From NCBI RefSeq assembly GCF_964204645.1, contig NC_134026.1, forward strand, positions 2,046,001-2,110,000: DNA of 64,000 nucleotides, given 5' to 3'. Positions 36,601 through 46,764 of the stretch are shown piece by piece. Each line of letters begins with the position of its first letter. The stretch's first letter is position 1. The stretch is from Tubulanus polymorphus. Lineage: Eukaryota > Nemertea > Palaeonemertea > Tubulaniformes > Tubulanidae. The position numbers and the translations under genes are program-made. The notes beneath the pieces are model-generated. The model saw only the letters and a list, made by a program, of their open reading frames with translations, ran no database searches and was not told the DNA's origin.

Positions 36601-38309
36601 CAGTCGGCCTCGCAGCACTCGGGGGTGTTAGAGGTCGCGTTCTCTTGTAAGGCGATGTCGCCTCATGGCCCGCTGCACCCGGTGGCCCCCTATCGATGAA
36701 AACAGGCAAAACATAAAAATCATTAATTGTATTTTACCGAATCTCGACAATAAAATTCAACGAATCAAAACACGTTTATGTAAACAATTCAGCCAGCCTG
36801 GTTCGTGAAAATGAGCTCCATGCCAAAAAAATACCTGATCTGAAGCCAAGGTATAACGCCCGAGTTATACGCCCGAGTTGAGTCAAATCTATTGATAAAG
36901 CCATGTTTTCTAGGATGCATGACGAGTTTAACTGAGCCATTTCACAGTGAAACAGAATTCAACAATTAACACGTTTTGATCATGAATTAACACCTCTGAA
37001 GAAATGTGCTAAATATAGAGTAGGCCTAGAACCTAGGAAAGCTACATTCTAAAAGCTACTGCCTGCCTAAAACGAGGATAATTCTTGTTCGCAGATGACC
37101 AATATTGCAGTATTATAGTTCAGTACATGCACTTCAAACAAACTATCGAAGTTGTATTCTGAACTTTTTAGAACAACAGGGGTGGATCCAGTATGTCCTA
37201 CGACAATTTTGAGTTCCCCTTAAAAAACACTATGCCTATCTAAAAAGGCTACTCGAAACTTTAGACACTTCTTGAGAGCACCTTTTTAAGCCTGCCAAGT
37301 CATATAAGTTTAAATATTGGGCATACCATATCCATTACGGTGAATAATTTGAGTCCGGTCAGTTTAAAGTATCTGGTCGGCAAATTCTGAGCCTTTAGTC
37401 AGTTCCAGTTTTGAGCACCGGTAGGTGAGCGCTAAACCTAACCATTATTTCAGCTCTAAGCCTGAATAAACCCTAACTCTCTCAACCTTAAAGCAAACCT
37501 GGGCCTTAAACCTAACTGGCTAATAGCAGTATTATTATAGTTATTTTCATCAATCTATCAATCCTGAGGATGGCATAGCCTAATAACATTTACAAAATTA
37601 ATTTCCAATTCGCCATATCACTTCCAAAGTCCCAGGCCCAGGCCTTCGTGATAGATATCATTATTACGGAGCTCCGCTTCGTATTATGCAAGCATCAATA
37701 TTAACGACTGTGCTCTGGTAACGGAATCCGTAAGCGGAGTGTGATAGCTCTGGTTACGGAATACGGTTAGCGCATGCGTAATTCACTAGAATTCTGACTA
37801 TTCGGGATTCGAAATGGAATAAAAAATAGTTGAGTGCTTTACCCACTGAGCCATAGCACACGACTGAAAGTTGGGCGAGTTCATTTACATATAGCCTCAC
37901 CTTACCCTAACCCTATTCCTTCACGCATGCGCGTACGTAGATAAAGTGCAGATTCCCTGTAACCGGAGCCGCAGTTAATCGGAGAGGAGGCCTAATAAAT
38001 ATATTACAGTTATCAGGGCCGATGAGTGAAGGCACTATCCAGTTCCTGGCGCATCAATACATATTAGATTATGGCCAAATCACAGTAACTTAAACTGGGA
38101 GATGCATCTTCGTATGACTGACAAAAGGGAATTTGGGATCCGAATCGCGATCTCATCAATTTTCTGCTGGCAAATAAATTTGAAATGGCAGGCCGATCGC
38201 GAGCAAAAAGTCCATAAATTCACGCTAGAATTGTGGCTTGAATTAAGGTAGAATAATTGAAGATTAGTTCTCATATAAAATACCTTTCATTCGGTGGTCT
38301 ACTCGACAT
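15676..38309 (-). CDS. NCOR1: Nuclear receptor corepressor (NCOR1/NCOR2 co-orthologue, about 2739 aa)
   Basis: Coding exons (minus): 38284-38309, 36506-36689, 34634-34708, 31969-32084, 31063-31243, 30136-30432, 29768-29824, 29518-29570, 29349-29415, 28648-28733, 28378-28464, 27943-28024, 27626-27859, 27345-27529, 26777-26949, 25591-25762, 25290-25405, 25085-25207, 24574-24627, 24328-24470, 24058-24232, 23713-23965, 22827-23086, 19247-22441, 18648-18802, 17876-18038, 17547-17702, 16874-17103, 15676-16797. All phases agree and give 2739 residues (human NCOR1 about 2440). Evidence: the TBL1/GPS2-binding coiled coil with RVDREI…[12 protein letters not shown] (about residues 222-262), the HDAC3-activating SANT1/DAD, SANT2, four GSI[ST]xGTP repeats, CoRNR-box-like helices and the ending QYEALSDED. 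NCoR scaffolds HDAC3 and TBL1 to repress unliganded nuclear receptors and other factors. Introns 1-3 are long and repeat-rich. Two donors (after exons 5 and 6) are GTTCNN, weaker than the rest. Confidence 0.96.
16977..17020 (-). other. CoRNR-like box 3 (KISQVI) in NCoR
   Basis: The exon at 16874-17103 encodes [17 protein letters not shown]. The [IL]xx[IV]I core (ISQVI) in a predicted helix is in the place of vertebrate NCoR's LEDIIRKAL nuclear-receptor interaction motif. Role inferred from position and motif. Confidence 0.5.
19297..19345 (-). other. CoRNR-like box 2 (IDAII) in NCoR
   Basis: The end of the large exon encodes [16 protein letters not shown], which aligns with the ITLADHICQIITQDF helix of NCOR1. 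It fits the [IL]xx[IV]I corepressor motif that docks into the coactivator groove of unliganded nuclear receptors. Confidence 0.7.
19690..19727 (-). other. CoRNR-like box 1 (IDLII) in NCoR
   Basis: Encodes [16 protein letters not shown], the counterpart of TAANFIDVIITRQIAS in NCOR1. The conserved IDxII core and flanks make this the best preserved receptor-interaction motif in the gene. Confidence 0.75.
21744..21975 (-). repeat. Coding 24-bp minisatellite in NCoR (HPQSIPSR[DE] octapeptide repeats)
   Basis: About eight head-to-tail copies of a 24-bp unit, one of them 27 bp, inside the large NCoR exon. Each encodes an octapeptide of the form HPQSIPSR[DE]. Copies differ by a few substitutions that mainly swap D and E. 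The reading frame is kept, so copy-number change would alter only the linker length. The antisense strand is also open through the array, which creates a long spurious frame there. Confidence 0.9.
22039..22065 (-). repeat. CAG/polyglutamine tract in NCoR
   Basis: A CAG/CAA run encodes about nine consecutive glutamines shortly before the octapeptide array, within a Gln/His/Arg-rich linker. Such tracts are common and length-variable in NCoR-type linkers. Confidence 0.85.
22540..22787. mobile_element. Dispersed repeat copy A (MITE-like) in an NCoR intron
   Basis: About 70% similar by eye to the element at 24776-25001: both share GTTGTTTTCCCTGA[CT]TTGAT, TCTGTTTGATTTT/ACTGTTTGATTTT and GCGAAATCTAG…, then end in GGCCA[CG]CCTG. 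The repeated CCCTGAC words and the GGCCA ends suggest a non-autonomous DNA transposon family. No coding capacity. Confidence 0.7.
24328..24627 (-). other. SANT2 (Myb-like) domain of NCoR
   Basis: Two exons (24574-24627 and 24328-24470) encode [20 protein letters not shown], then [20 protein letters not shown] and [11 protein letters not shown]. The block is nearly identical to vertebrate SANT2, which binds histone tails and favours deacetylated chromatin. Confidence 0.93.
24776..25001. mobile_element. Dispersed repeat copy B (MITE-like) in an NCoR intron
   Basis: Partner of the 22540-22787 element. Starts GGTGGCCACTTTTG and ends AACTGGCCACCCTG, so the ends form short terminal inverted repeats (GGTGGCCA / TGGCCACC). 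Same orientation as copy A. Confidence 0.7.
25085..25762 (-). other. Cys-rich, probably zinc-binding, domain of NCoR between SANT1 and SANT2
   Basis: Three exons (25591-25762, 25290-25405, 25085-25207; about residues 635-770) encode [45 protein letters not shown] and [14 protein letters not shown]. The CxxC…CxxC pairs followed by CxxxxC and CxxC look like one or two treble-clef/GATA-like zinc sites. Human NCOR1 and NCOR2, as I know them, have only charged linker here. It may be an ancestral domain kept in invertebrates and lost in vertebrates. Confidence 0.65.
27345..28024 (-). other. Deacetylase-activating domain/SANT1 of NCoR
   Basis: Exons 27943-28024, 27626-27859 and 27345-27529 encode the DAD and SANT1 core: [71 protein letters not shown]. 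In vertebrates this part binds HDAC3 with inositol phosphate at the interface and switches the deacetylase on. The conservation is very high. Confidence 0.95.
31629..31768. mobile_element. 140-bp MITE with 23-bp terminal inverted repeats
   Basis: The left end GGGGCCGGTTGCATAGTCG pairs with the right end (reverse complement GGGCCCAGTTGCACAGTCG) over 23 bp with about four mismatches. Inside are further palindromic words around CTTAAGACCAGTCTTAAG. It lies in an NCoR intron and has no open frame. Confidence 0.8.
33441..33565. repeat. Degenerate 31-bp tandem repeat, four copies
   Basis: Copies of a unit containing ATAAAACTTCAATTTTCAAA recur at about 31-bp steps: two near-identical, one diverged, one intermediate. 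Intronic in NCoR. Confidence 0.75.
34745..34845 (-). mobile_element. tRNA-derived SINE-like element with (AAC)n tail
   Basis: On the minus strand a Pol III B box (GGTTCGAATCT, 34770-34780) is followed directly by eight AAC units (34745-34768), a typical SINE 3' tail. The upstream A box is weak. Intronic in NCoR. Confidence 0.5.
36084..36191. repeat. Long imperfect inverted repeat, arms about 40 bp
   Basis: The left arm (36084-36124, TTTGAAATAAGTTATTCAAA…GGGTTTGTTTTTGTA) pairs with the right arm (about 36148-36191) around a spacer of some 23 nt. RNA from this NCoR intron could fold into a strong hairpin. It is either a MITE or a hairpin relic. Confidence 0.75.
37796..37866 (-). mobile_element. 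tRNA-derived SINE head (perfect A box, B box)
   Basis: On the minus strand TGGCTCAGTGGGT (A box, 37841-37853) matches the TRGCNNAGYNGG consensus exactly and is followed 27 bp later by TTTCGAATCCC (B box, 37804-37814). The spacing is as in a tRNA gene, but no cloverleaf acceptor stem closes, so it is a SINE head or tRNA pseudogene. Confidence 0.6.
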
Positions 38310-39151
38310 TTTAATTCATTATATTTTTGGGCTTATCGTAATGTAATATTTCGGCGGCCATTTTGTTTCGAGCGTAGTCCGTGAGAATGATCGTCGTTGA
38401 GTTGAGTCCGATTCCCAGTCCGAACTGCAATACGCAGCCCTCCACTAAAACCAATCGTCCCCGATTGAAAAATAGCGCCATCTTTCGTCGCGGCCGGTGA
38501 AATTTAGTGTATAGATTTTTGTAAGTTTAAAATCCGTGAAGTTTCTCAAATCATATTCCTGTCTCTCCTACGTAATTTGTATCCAGTATTCTCGTTTCAC
38601 AAAAAGGAATAAAAGATGCCAAAAATTAGTGCTAAATCGATCTGTAGTCAGATAAAGAAATTAAAATGGAAGTGATTATTTAGACTTAGTTAGCCGGATC
38701 CGGTCACCGACTTCTGAACGCTATTTTGCCGGATCCATATATTATGTAACAATAAAATCATTTTATTGGGTTTAGGGTTGGTTTCGATAGAGTTAGTGTC
38801 ACGAGGGTGAGAAGAGGGTCCAGAGCCAGGGTTCCGTTTCACAACTAGGGATAGACTAGCTAGGGCCATAAATTGGTAGAAGATAGGATTAGGATAAGGT
38901 GAGGCTATGTCTAGTTAAAACATTCAACCAGCTGTCAGTGAGCTCGGTGGTCTAGTGGTTTGATGCTGCACTAGTAATTTACTGGCCAAGGTTCGAGTCT
39001 ACGAGTAGCCACAGTGACGTGTAATAACTAACTTGTCTTCTTTGGTGCTTACTTTTGCCTCAGCCTTACTCCTATGATGCCTAAAGACATTTGATGGTTT
39101 CATATTTCAGGATTGGATATCAATCACATAGGCCTATGGTGAAAAGCAGAT
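38310..39151. promoter_or_regulatory. Divergent promoter region of NCoR and NUP107
   Basis: The 842 bp between the NCoR ATG (minus) and the NUP107 ATG (plus) should contain both 5' UTRs and starts. The part at 38340-38520 is GC-richer with several CpGs (CGTCGCGGCCGG) and is the likely core. No TATA box is obvious. A tRNA-like SINE head lies in the NUP107-side half. Confidence 0.55.
38938..39006 (+). mobile_element. tRNA-derived SINE head in front of NUP107
   Basis: GGTGGTCTAGTGG (A box, 38948-38958 core) and AAGGTTCGAGTCT (B box, 38990-39000) stand at tRNA-like spacing. The head resembles tRNA-Asp/Glu (TCGGTGGTCTAGTGGTT). No closed acceptor stem was found, so this is not a functional tRNA gene. 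Confidence 0.6.
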
Positions 39152-42100
39152 ATGTCATTTACTGATTTGTTGGCGGGTGATTCTCCACTTCCCAGAGTGG
39201 AATCAATCAGTCGAGCTGACAGGAGAAGATCGAACATTAATGTTACAAAAAGTATCCCTTTATCTACAAATGTAAATGCGAAGACCTTGCTTTAACTTTA
39301 AAACGTTATACATATATTGTTGCGTTGTTTTGTTTCCTTGACATTGATGAAGGTGTTGCACTTTTGAATGATGCAGTGGGAACTCCGGGATTTGGAAGAA
39401 AAGTTAAAACTCCATTACGACCAAAAACAATCAGAAAGGATTGTAAGTACAGTACATTCATATCCTTTTTAGCTTAATTTACATGATCTTCAGAATAGAA
39501 ATCTTTTGAATATATCGCAATCTTCTTCGTAAAGATACTTTATCAGCATCGATGTTGGAGAACACAGTTCCACTGACTCCGGGATGGCTTGCATCGATGA
39601 CACTTGGACCTCAGGCTTTCGAAACAACTATGGTAAGTATTACTACTATATAAAAAGTATCTGTCATGAATCTGATGAAATTAACATTAACGACCAAGTT
39701 TTATATAGGCTGATCATATGGGAGCTGGGGAAGCAATTACCACAAATATATCTGTAATGGCTGAAGAGATGCCAGAAATTGCAGGTAAAATCACTATTGA
39801 TAAATTCTCATGTTATGATGTTGTTTGATTTACCAGTAAGTTAATTGTTTTTTTGTACGCAGCTTCGACTGGACTTTTTGAAGATTTCAAAAATTCGATG
39901 AAAACCCGTCGAGGCGAACAGGAATTGTTCGATCTTCTGAATGATTATGAAAATTTATGTAAAGATCAAGTTAGTTTGCTGTGTAAAGTGTCCAACTTGA
40001 CCACTCCAGGCCGTTCCAAGTATGTATCAATACAAAAAACAACTATTCATTAATATCATATACTATTTGTTGATTTGAATTATGTGTCCCAATCGGATGT
40101 GCTTGTTATCTTGTGATCAACACCAATTTCAAACACCAAGAAAAAATGTCAATAGACTGAATTCATGTATAATCATATATTGGAATATGAATTATTTCCA
40201 TCTTTAAAGTTTGCTTAATTTCACAGGACAAATAAATTAAGCAGCGTTCTACATAATTTGACTGCGGAAAGATCAACGTGGGCTTTGTTAAATGCGCTGT
40301 ATAGAGATAGATTGGATTCTGAGGTTATGGGTGAAGAGGAAGATATGCTTATTGAACACCAGGTAAATAACAGCCAATCGTATCCAGTCGGTGAGAGTAT
40401 GATATTTGACTTTCACATTTTTTGTATTCAAAAGATTGTATGTTGAAATATGTTGATTGGATTCTGGTCAAAACGAATGTGTCAGAAGAATATTCTAACT
40501 TGTTAGAGCTCGATTAAAACTCTCCTTCAACCACTTAGAAAACCAGAATCCATAGATAAGATCGAGTGATAGTTCTCTGGTACATATCTACTATCCCTCA
40601 CATGTGTTATATATCATGTATACACATTATTTTTTATAGACAATTGGATTGAGTGAAAATCATCTCATGCAAGCTTTATTTGAACGAGATGCACTCACAA
40701 GACAGGCGCAGGTATTTCACAATAGAGTTATTATACGTACCTAGATCCTGGGCCTCGCTGGGTAAATATGAGGCAATATTCTGATCATTTATTTTCACTC
40801 TATTTTTCCCTATTCAGATAGTTATTGACTGGCTTGAACAAAGCGCTGAAAGTGTCCTAGAAAACTACTATTCCCAAGTGGAATTTTCAACAGACAAATC
40901 AGCTGCCTGGTACGTCGGATACATATCATTAAAATATGAATGTAATATACAGATGTATATGTCCAAAATTTAAAAACTTATTCGATGAAAAATCAGTCAT
41001 CACGTTATTATGATATTTTCTCCAGGGAAAATACTTTATATACACTACAACAAAAGAGTCATCAGATGCCAATGGAATCTTCAATCAATCGTTTGTTGGT
41101 TACTGAAATGGTAATTACGTTTTAGTAATTTTTGAACACTTTGTCAGATGTACGAGTTTTATGTAAACTGGTTGTGATTGTATTGTAGGATCCTGATGCC
41201 CCTTTACGACAGAAAAAGCAACTCGCCGATCTCGATAAGGAGGATGAAGACAAATTATTCAAATATATGTTCGCGCTGATACGTGCTGGTCAGTTAGACG
41301 AGGTGTGTACCAGGTCCTTTTCTGAGTGAATGTATTGAGCAATTTGAAAAGTATCCAGTTCAGTATATTGGGCTGATGTCGTCATAGCAAGGGTGAAATT
41401 GATGTGAAAAAGTCTAAATGTTGAAATCTCTGCGATGAATTATGAAAATAATGTGAGCATTTTCAAAAATGTGTGAAAATTAATGAAATTTTGTTTTCAC
41501 CACTGTTGTAGGCTCAACAGTTGTGTATAAGATGTGGTCAAGCGTGGAGAGCTGCTAGTTTAGAGGGCTGGCGACTTTATCACGATCCGAATTACGAAGG
41601 ATTCGGAAATAATTCTATGATTCAACCGATTAATGGAAACATGTATCGCGATGTATGGAAATCTGTTGCGTGGACGATGGCAGAAGATGTGAGTGCGATA
41701 TTGAGAAAAATGGGCTTTCATTAAATAGTGAAACCTTGCTAATCCGATTCGGTCTAATACTAAACATGTTTATTACAATGATTACCAGAAGTACTGGCCG
41801 AGATATTCATGTAAATCCAGATTTGGATAAAATGACAACAGTTTAATACAATAATTTCCACAAGATTCATATTAACAATTTTCCACTTGTTAATAGATAG
41901 TCCATGAGCTTCAATATACAAATTGTTTTTAGAAGTCGGCTTCAAGGCCACTTTCAATCATTAAATGATAGCAATCTAACTATTATATTTCCATACAGGA
42001 GCATGTTCATCCATTAGAGCGTGCAATATATGCTTCATATTGCGGTAACTTGAAACCATTACTGTCTGCGTGTAAATCATGGCATGATTATACGTGGGCT

Positions 42101-44622
42101 TATTGTAAAGTTCTGGTGGACAATCGCGTCGAACAAGAAATACAAGTGCATAGCAATAAACAATCACAGCTCATGGCCGCAAATCAACATCTGTAAGTAG
42201 AATACATATGATATATTTCTTGTAATGATAAATGGCTTGCTTTCTTGAAATTGCGTATTTCTTGTGAATGTTTAAGGACTGACTTCAAAACAGTTTTCAA
42301 AGACATAGAAGCTTCTCCCAACGAGGTAAAAGACCAAAATCATTGCGCTAATATCATTCTCTCTAGATGATTTTCGAGATAATGAATTATTTTTTCAATT
42401 TCAGAATATAAGGAAAGAAGGATTGCAATCGTATCAGATAATTCAGAAATATATCATATTGGGTGATATTGATGGTAAGACTTACTCAAATCTGAAAAAA
42501 TCTCTTAATGCATTTATATATTATATACGGGTATATATATTTCCATTGTTTCGTTCATAGGTTTGTTAGATCATATGAACTCATGGTTGAAAATGAAAGA
42601 ACGTCCCAGTCATCATTTGATTCGATTTATGGCTCACTTGGTATTGTTTGCCAATCTCACTAATCTCTGCACGAAGGTAAATCATACAGCTAGCAAATAA
42701 TTCCAAATATCTGATTCCTTACTTTAGATGAACTCCTTATTTTCATTTCTAAGGATGAAGTTTGTACAATGGTTCTAGAAGCTTACGTTTCTGATTTAAT
42801 TGAGGAGAAACATAACCATCTTGTAGCTGCATATGTGTCTAAACTGCCTAAAGACAGGCAGGTTCAATGGTATGCACGATTTTTAGAAGGTAAGCTGAAT
42901 TTGTAACATTGAAATATACTGCATAATTGCAAAAAGTATGAGTAATTATTTTGTGATTTTGTTGAAGGTATCCATGAAAAGGATGAAAGACAGAATTGTT
43001 TGATATTAGCCGAAGAGGAAGGATTAGATGTACCAAGTATTACTAAATTAGTGGTTGAAAATATACGTGCTTACGGTGCTGCTGAGTTTAGTCTCAACAC
43101 AGGAACTGCATTAGAAGCCGTCACAACTGAGGTCAGCTGTAGGACACCTTATATGAGAAATCTTTCCTGCAGATCTACCCTATTCGATGTACAGGTATAT
43201 GGAACTTACACACGTTTTGTTCATTTCAGGAAGATAGAATTAAAATTGAAGCCATTGATTGGTTAGTTTTTGATGAGACTCAGAGAGCGGAAGCTATGAG
43301 ACAAGCGAATGCAGTGATGAGGTCTTTCATGGGTGAGTGCATGTTCGTTTTGATAAACTTTATAATGGATTGTACACCACACCAAGTCTTTTATTTGCTT
43401 GTTTGTTCTTTAGCGCTGAAGAAGCATGATGCTGCAAGAGCTGTCTTCAATAAAATTCCAACCGGATCTATTGATGCCATACATCGAAATGCGGTCTCAA
43501 TGGTTAGTTTGATTATTCACTAAATTCCGAGATTGATTCTGTTAGCAGTCTTTATGATTATTTACATATTAATTACTGTAGGGACTGACGGAACTTGAAC
43601 CTGATGATGATAATGCTATACGAGAACATCTCTGCATACAAGCGTATCTGGTGCGTATGATTATTAGTTGATATTAAGGAGTTAGTGAAATTTTGAATTT
43701 TTTGTGGCAATGAATAGTGAAACCTCATTACGAGCTTAAGGGGACCAGAAAATCTGTTCGTTGTAACCGATAGTTCCTTATATCCAGTATAAAATTATTG
43801 AAATTGTTCTATTTTGGGATAAAATTCAAGTTTTGTTATAACTGATTAATCATTAGATCCAGGGCTGTTATTAGGAGGTTTCGTTGTATCTCAGCTTGGT
43901 TTGTGATTGATTCAATCTATTGTAGGACGCTCATGATTCGTTCAACGACTGGTTTAAACACTTTCATCATTCGAGACCAGAGAAACCGGTGCGTCCTGAT
44001 AGTGAAACATTCACTGTGATCGTAGCTTACGAACACAAACATCGACAATATGAGGCCGACTTAGAACGCTGGCAACATTCGCTCATGTCGCAAACAAAGG
44101 TTCGATCAAATTTAAAACTAGCGGTGAATTCTGATGTCTTGAATCTGTCAGTTAAAAATACACACATTTTTTTACAGACAACAGTTGATCGTATGTACAA
44201 TGTATTACTGTTTGTGGATGCTGGATGGATGGTCGACGTTCACCAACAAAATGATGAAGATAATGAATCACGTCGTCAGCAGATGGTTTTACTTCGGCAA
44301 CTATGTTTACCTACGATCTGTTTCTTGTTGCATAAAGTTCTACACGCCACTGAACAGTATCAGGAATGTATTCAGTTGGCCGATGTTGTAGCTTCTGAAA
44401 GATACGCACTTTATAAGGTTTGTAACTTCAAAATGAACAATCCCCGATTCGGATAATCTAAGCACATTCTTGAAGTCATAGTACCGGTAAATGCCATTCT
44501 GCGACTCTGATTTACAGGTATTTCCTAGCGAAGAATTGCAGAAATTATTACGTATGTTACAAGAATCGTCAGTCGCTCTACTGGATAAAGGCTTAGATCC
44601 ACTAGGATACAATTTAACGTGA
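39152..44622 (+). CDS. NUP107: NUP107, Nup84/Y-complex nucleoporin (901 aa)
   Basis: Twenty-three coding exons: 39152-39251, 39353-39442, 39535-39632, 39709-39784, 39863-40019, 40227-40362, 40640-40711, 40818-40909, 41026-41110, 41189-41302, 41512-41688, 41999-42192, 42277-42325, 42405-42474, 42561-42676, 42754-42889, 42968-43131, 43230-43332, 43414-43502, 43582-43650, 43926-44099, 44178-44417, 44518-44622. The frame closes to 901 residues (human 925). Diagnostic blocks: [63 protein letters not shown]-like [27 protein letters not shown] and the ending [14 protein letters not shown]107 is a helical scaffold of the nuclear pore outer ring and also acts at kinetochores. The exon 1 donor (AAAA|GTATCC) is the least certain border; it is chosen because only it gives the right phase. 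Poly(A) signal at 44761. Confidence 0.97.
43715..43890. mobile_element. Possible MITE in NUP107 intron 20
   Basis: Begins AGTGAAACCTCATTACGAG and ends with …TTAGGAGGTTTCGTTGTAT, whose reverse complement repeats GAAACCTCC. The short imperfect terminal inverted repeats and lack of coding suggest a non-autonomous element. A related word (AGTGAAACCTTGCTAATCCG) occurs at about 41727. Confidence 0.4.
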
Positions 44623-44760
44623 AGATGATGATCCTTCAGTTGTAACAACTTGCCAGGAAAAAATCAATGTGGAATACATCGTCCTCAAAGAATTGTCATG
44701 AAAACTTGCATTTATAAAACTTGTCAAAGCCTCATTTTGTTAAAACCTTGTTTGTAACTG

Positions 44761-44766
44761 AATAAA
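44761..44766 (+). terminator. poly(A) signal of NUP107
   Basis: AATAAA 139 nt after the NUP107 stop, in a 358-bp tail-to-tail spacer with PCGF6. Cleavage would fall at about 44780-44790. Confidence 0.75.
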
Positions 44767-44807
44767 ATGCAGTACAAGAGATTTCTACACAAATATCACA
44801 TCTTGCT

Positions 44808-44813
44808 TTTATT
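44808..44813 (-). terminator. poly(A) signal of PCGF6
   Basis: AATAAA on the minus strand (TTTATT as written), 168 nt past the PCGF6 stop. Its cleavage site would be about 44785-44795, right where NUP107 transcripts should end. Confidence 0.65.
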
Positions 44814-44980
44814 TACATATTTTTTTTTTTCTACAACGAGCTCTTTATGAGTGAATTCTATATACATTGTACATGGTATAACTTTGATAAGCTTCATTTT
44901 AGCACTACGTTTACATGAGTAGCTACGAATAACAACGGTGATGTCCATCCATTTCAACGACTTCTAGCTGTTTTCGGGAT

Positions 44981-46764
44981 TCATTCTTTAGAAATTCCAT
45001 AGTCGAGTTTGATAATAGATTCCTGAAATAAACGAATTGAACTCCAGTTATAGACATAATGGCTATTTCAAGTAGAAGTTTAAGCAATCGATTTACCTGA
45101 TCATCACAATACTGATCCTGTATTTGTGCAAGTTCAAATTCTTCAGACAGATGATCATCATCGCAGTAGATGTGTACCTGTAATTTACAAAACATTGGAT
45201 TGAAAAATAGTGGAACCCTGTCGAGAAAAAATTCATCAGAATAGTCGAACTCGCCTTCATATCGCCACTTAATTGTAGTTTGTTGATGATGAATTGTTTT
45301 AGTTGTTTGATAGTAGCTCCTCCAGTCACTCTAATGTAACGCTTGAACAATGGCTGAAAATGTTGAATCGAATGTATTCGACAATTTTTTGTCCTGGATT
45401 GATTAGTAAAACAAGCTCCGTGCATTTAAGATTTGACCATCAAATTTTTCAACAATTACTTACCTCAACCATCAACTCCACTTCACCACTGAATCTGTAA
45501 TGAACGAAGAGAAACAGTATTAGGCTATATAAACTGTTGAGGAACAATTCTATTTACATTGAGGGATTTTTTGCTTACCCAGCAAATTCCAAAACAATTG
45601 AAACAAGCCTAGGACGTTTCAAGGGAATCTGCTTTCTTTCTAACTCGTCAAGTTCTTCTTGACTCAATAAAACTACAAATACATTGTGTATATTGCAATG
45701 AAATGAACATAATTCATTTTCTAAAACCTTCACAAAATACCAGGTGAAAGTTAAAAAATTTCATTTAACGATTGGGAATTCGAAAAAAAATACCTTTTTC
45801 TGGGACTGGAAGATTTCTTTCCTTGTAAAACTGATATTCCCTTCTTGTTTCCTCTAAAGTAAAGAAAAAAACACATCTAGAAAATCCGAAATATCACTAA
45901 TGGTCACTAACATCTTGCAATGACAATGACATCGTCAGGTGACGATGATCTCTAGGGTGAGATCGAAACGTCGTGTCTTTTATATATTTTAGATTTAATA
46001 AATTAATTCTGGTTTTTAAATTCTTTTAATCTGTAAATAGTGGGATTTTATCTTATTATCCGTTCACCACGTTTGAGTGTGGTCATCGTTCTATCTTACC
46101 TTTACTGAGATGAGGTAACAATTTGGCTAATATATCTTGTTTTTGTCGGTCATATCTATAAAATAAAACCGAAAAAATTAATTACAGCAATGCAAACTTA
46201 ACCGATAGCATGTTGGTAGTGGTATAGGCGTAATTGATTACTCCAAGGTTGTTTTACTTGATGAACGAGAGTGGATTCGTAGGATGAATTTCTAGCTCGC
46301 AACTCGGGCAATGTAGACTTTTATAGAAATGCTTCACGAGACAACTTCGACAGACTGAAACACGATCAAATACATTAACTACAAATATAGAATAAATTGA
46401 TTGTTTTGGATTGTAACACTGACTCATTGATAGGCTATGAATGGGGTGGGTAATTTAATACTTACAACTATGAAGACATTCAGTGATGGTAACTGCTTCG
46501 ATAAGATATCCAGCACACAACTGACACGTTATATATGGATTTAACAAGCGAAGTTGAATCTTTCTGTCAGGAGGGACAATCACTTTTAGATGATTGCTTA
46601 TATGTTCACTTCTCTAAAATTTACAAGAAAAATACCAATATCTAAAACCAATAATGCCAAATATTCTAGAATAGTGAATGTAGTTAGTAACACAATCTGA
46701 CCGTAGAAAACTCCAATAACTTCTTTTTCAGTTCTTTCGATACTTTTCTTTTCCGGTTTGGCAT
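44981..46764 (-). CDS. PCGF6: PCGF6-like Polycomb group RING finger protein (256 aa)
   Basis: Ten coding exons (minus): 46702-46764, 46466-46613, 46258-46354, 46100-46155, 45794-45853, 45579-45672, 45464-45494, 45255-45353, 45097-45177, 44981-45022; 256 residues. A basic N terminus ([16 protein letters not shown]) precedes a C3HC4 RING: CQLC…[44 protein letters not shown] segment and [14 protein letters not shown] follow, then a RAWUL ubiquitin-like domain (VSIVLEFAG…[20 protein letters not shown]) ending LDYGISKE. The VRHFYxS RING variant, the FYKERxLxVP motif and the PLxKxxxRVxGxATI start of RAWUL match PCGF6 better than PCGF1-5. PCGF6 partners RING1/RNF2 in the variant PRC1.6 complex, which monoubiquitinates H2A and silences germline genes. 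Human PCGF6 has a long acidic N-terminal extension that is missing here. One intron appears to be GC-AG (see findings). Confidence 0.9.
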
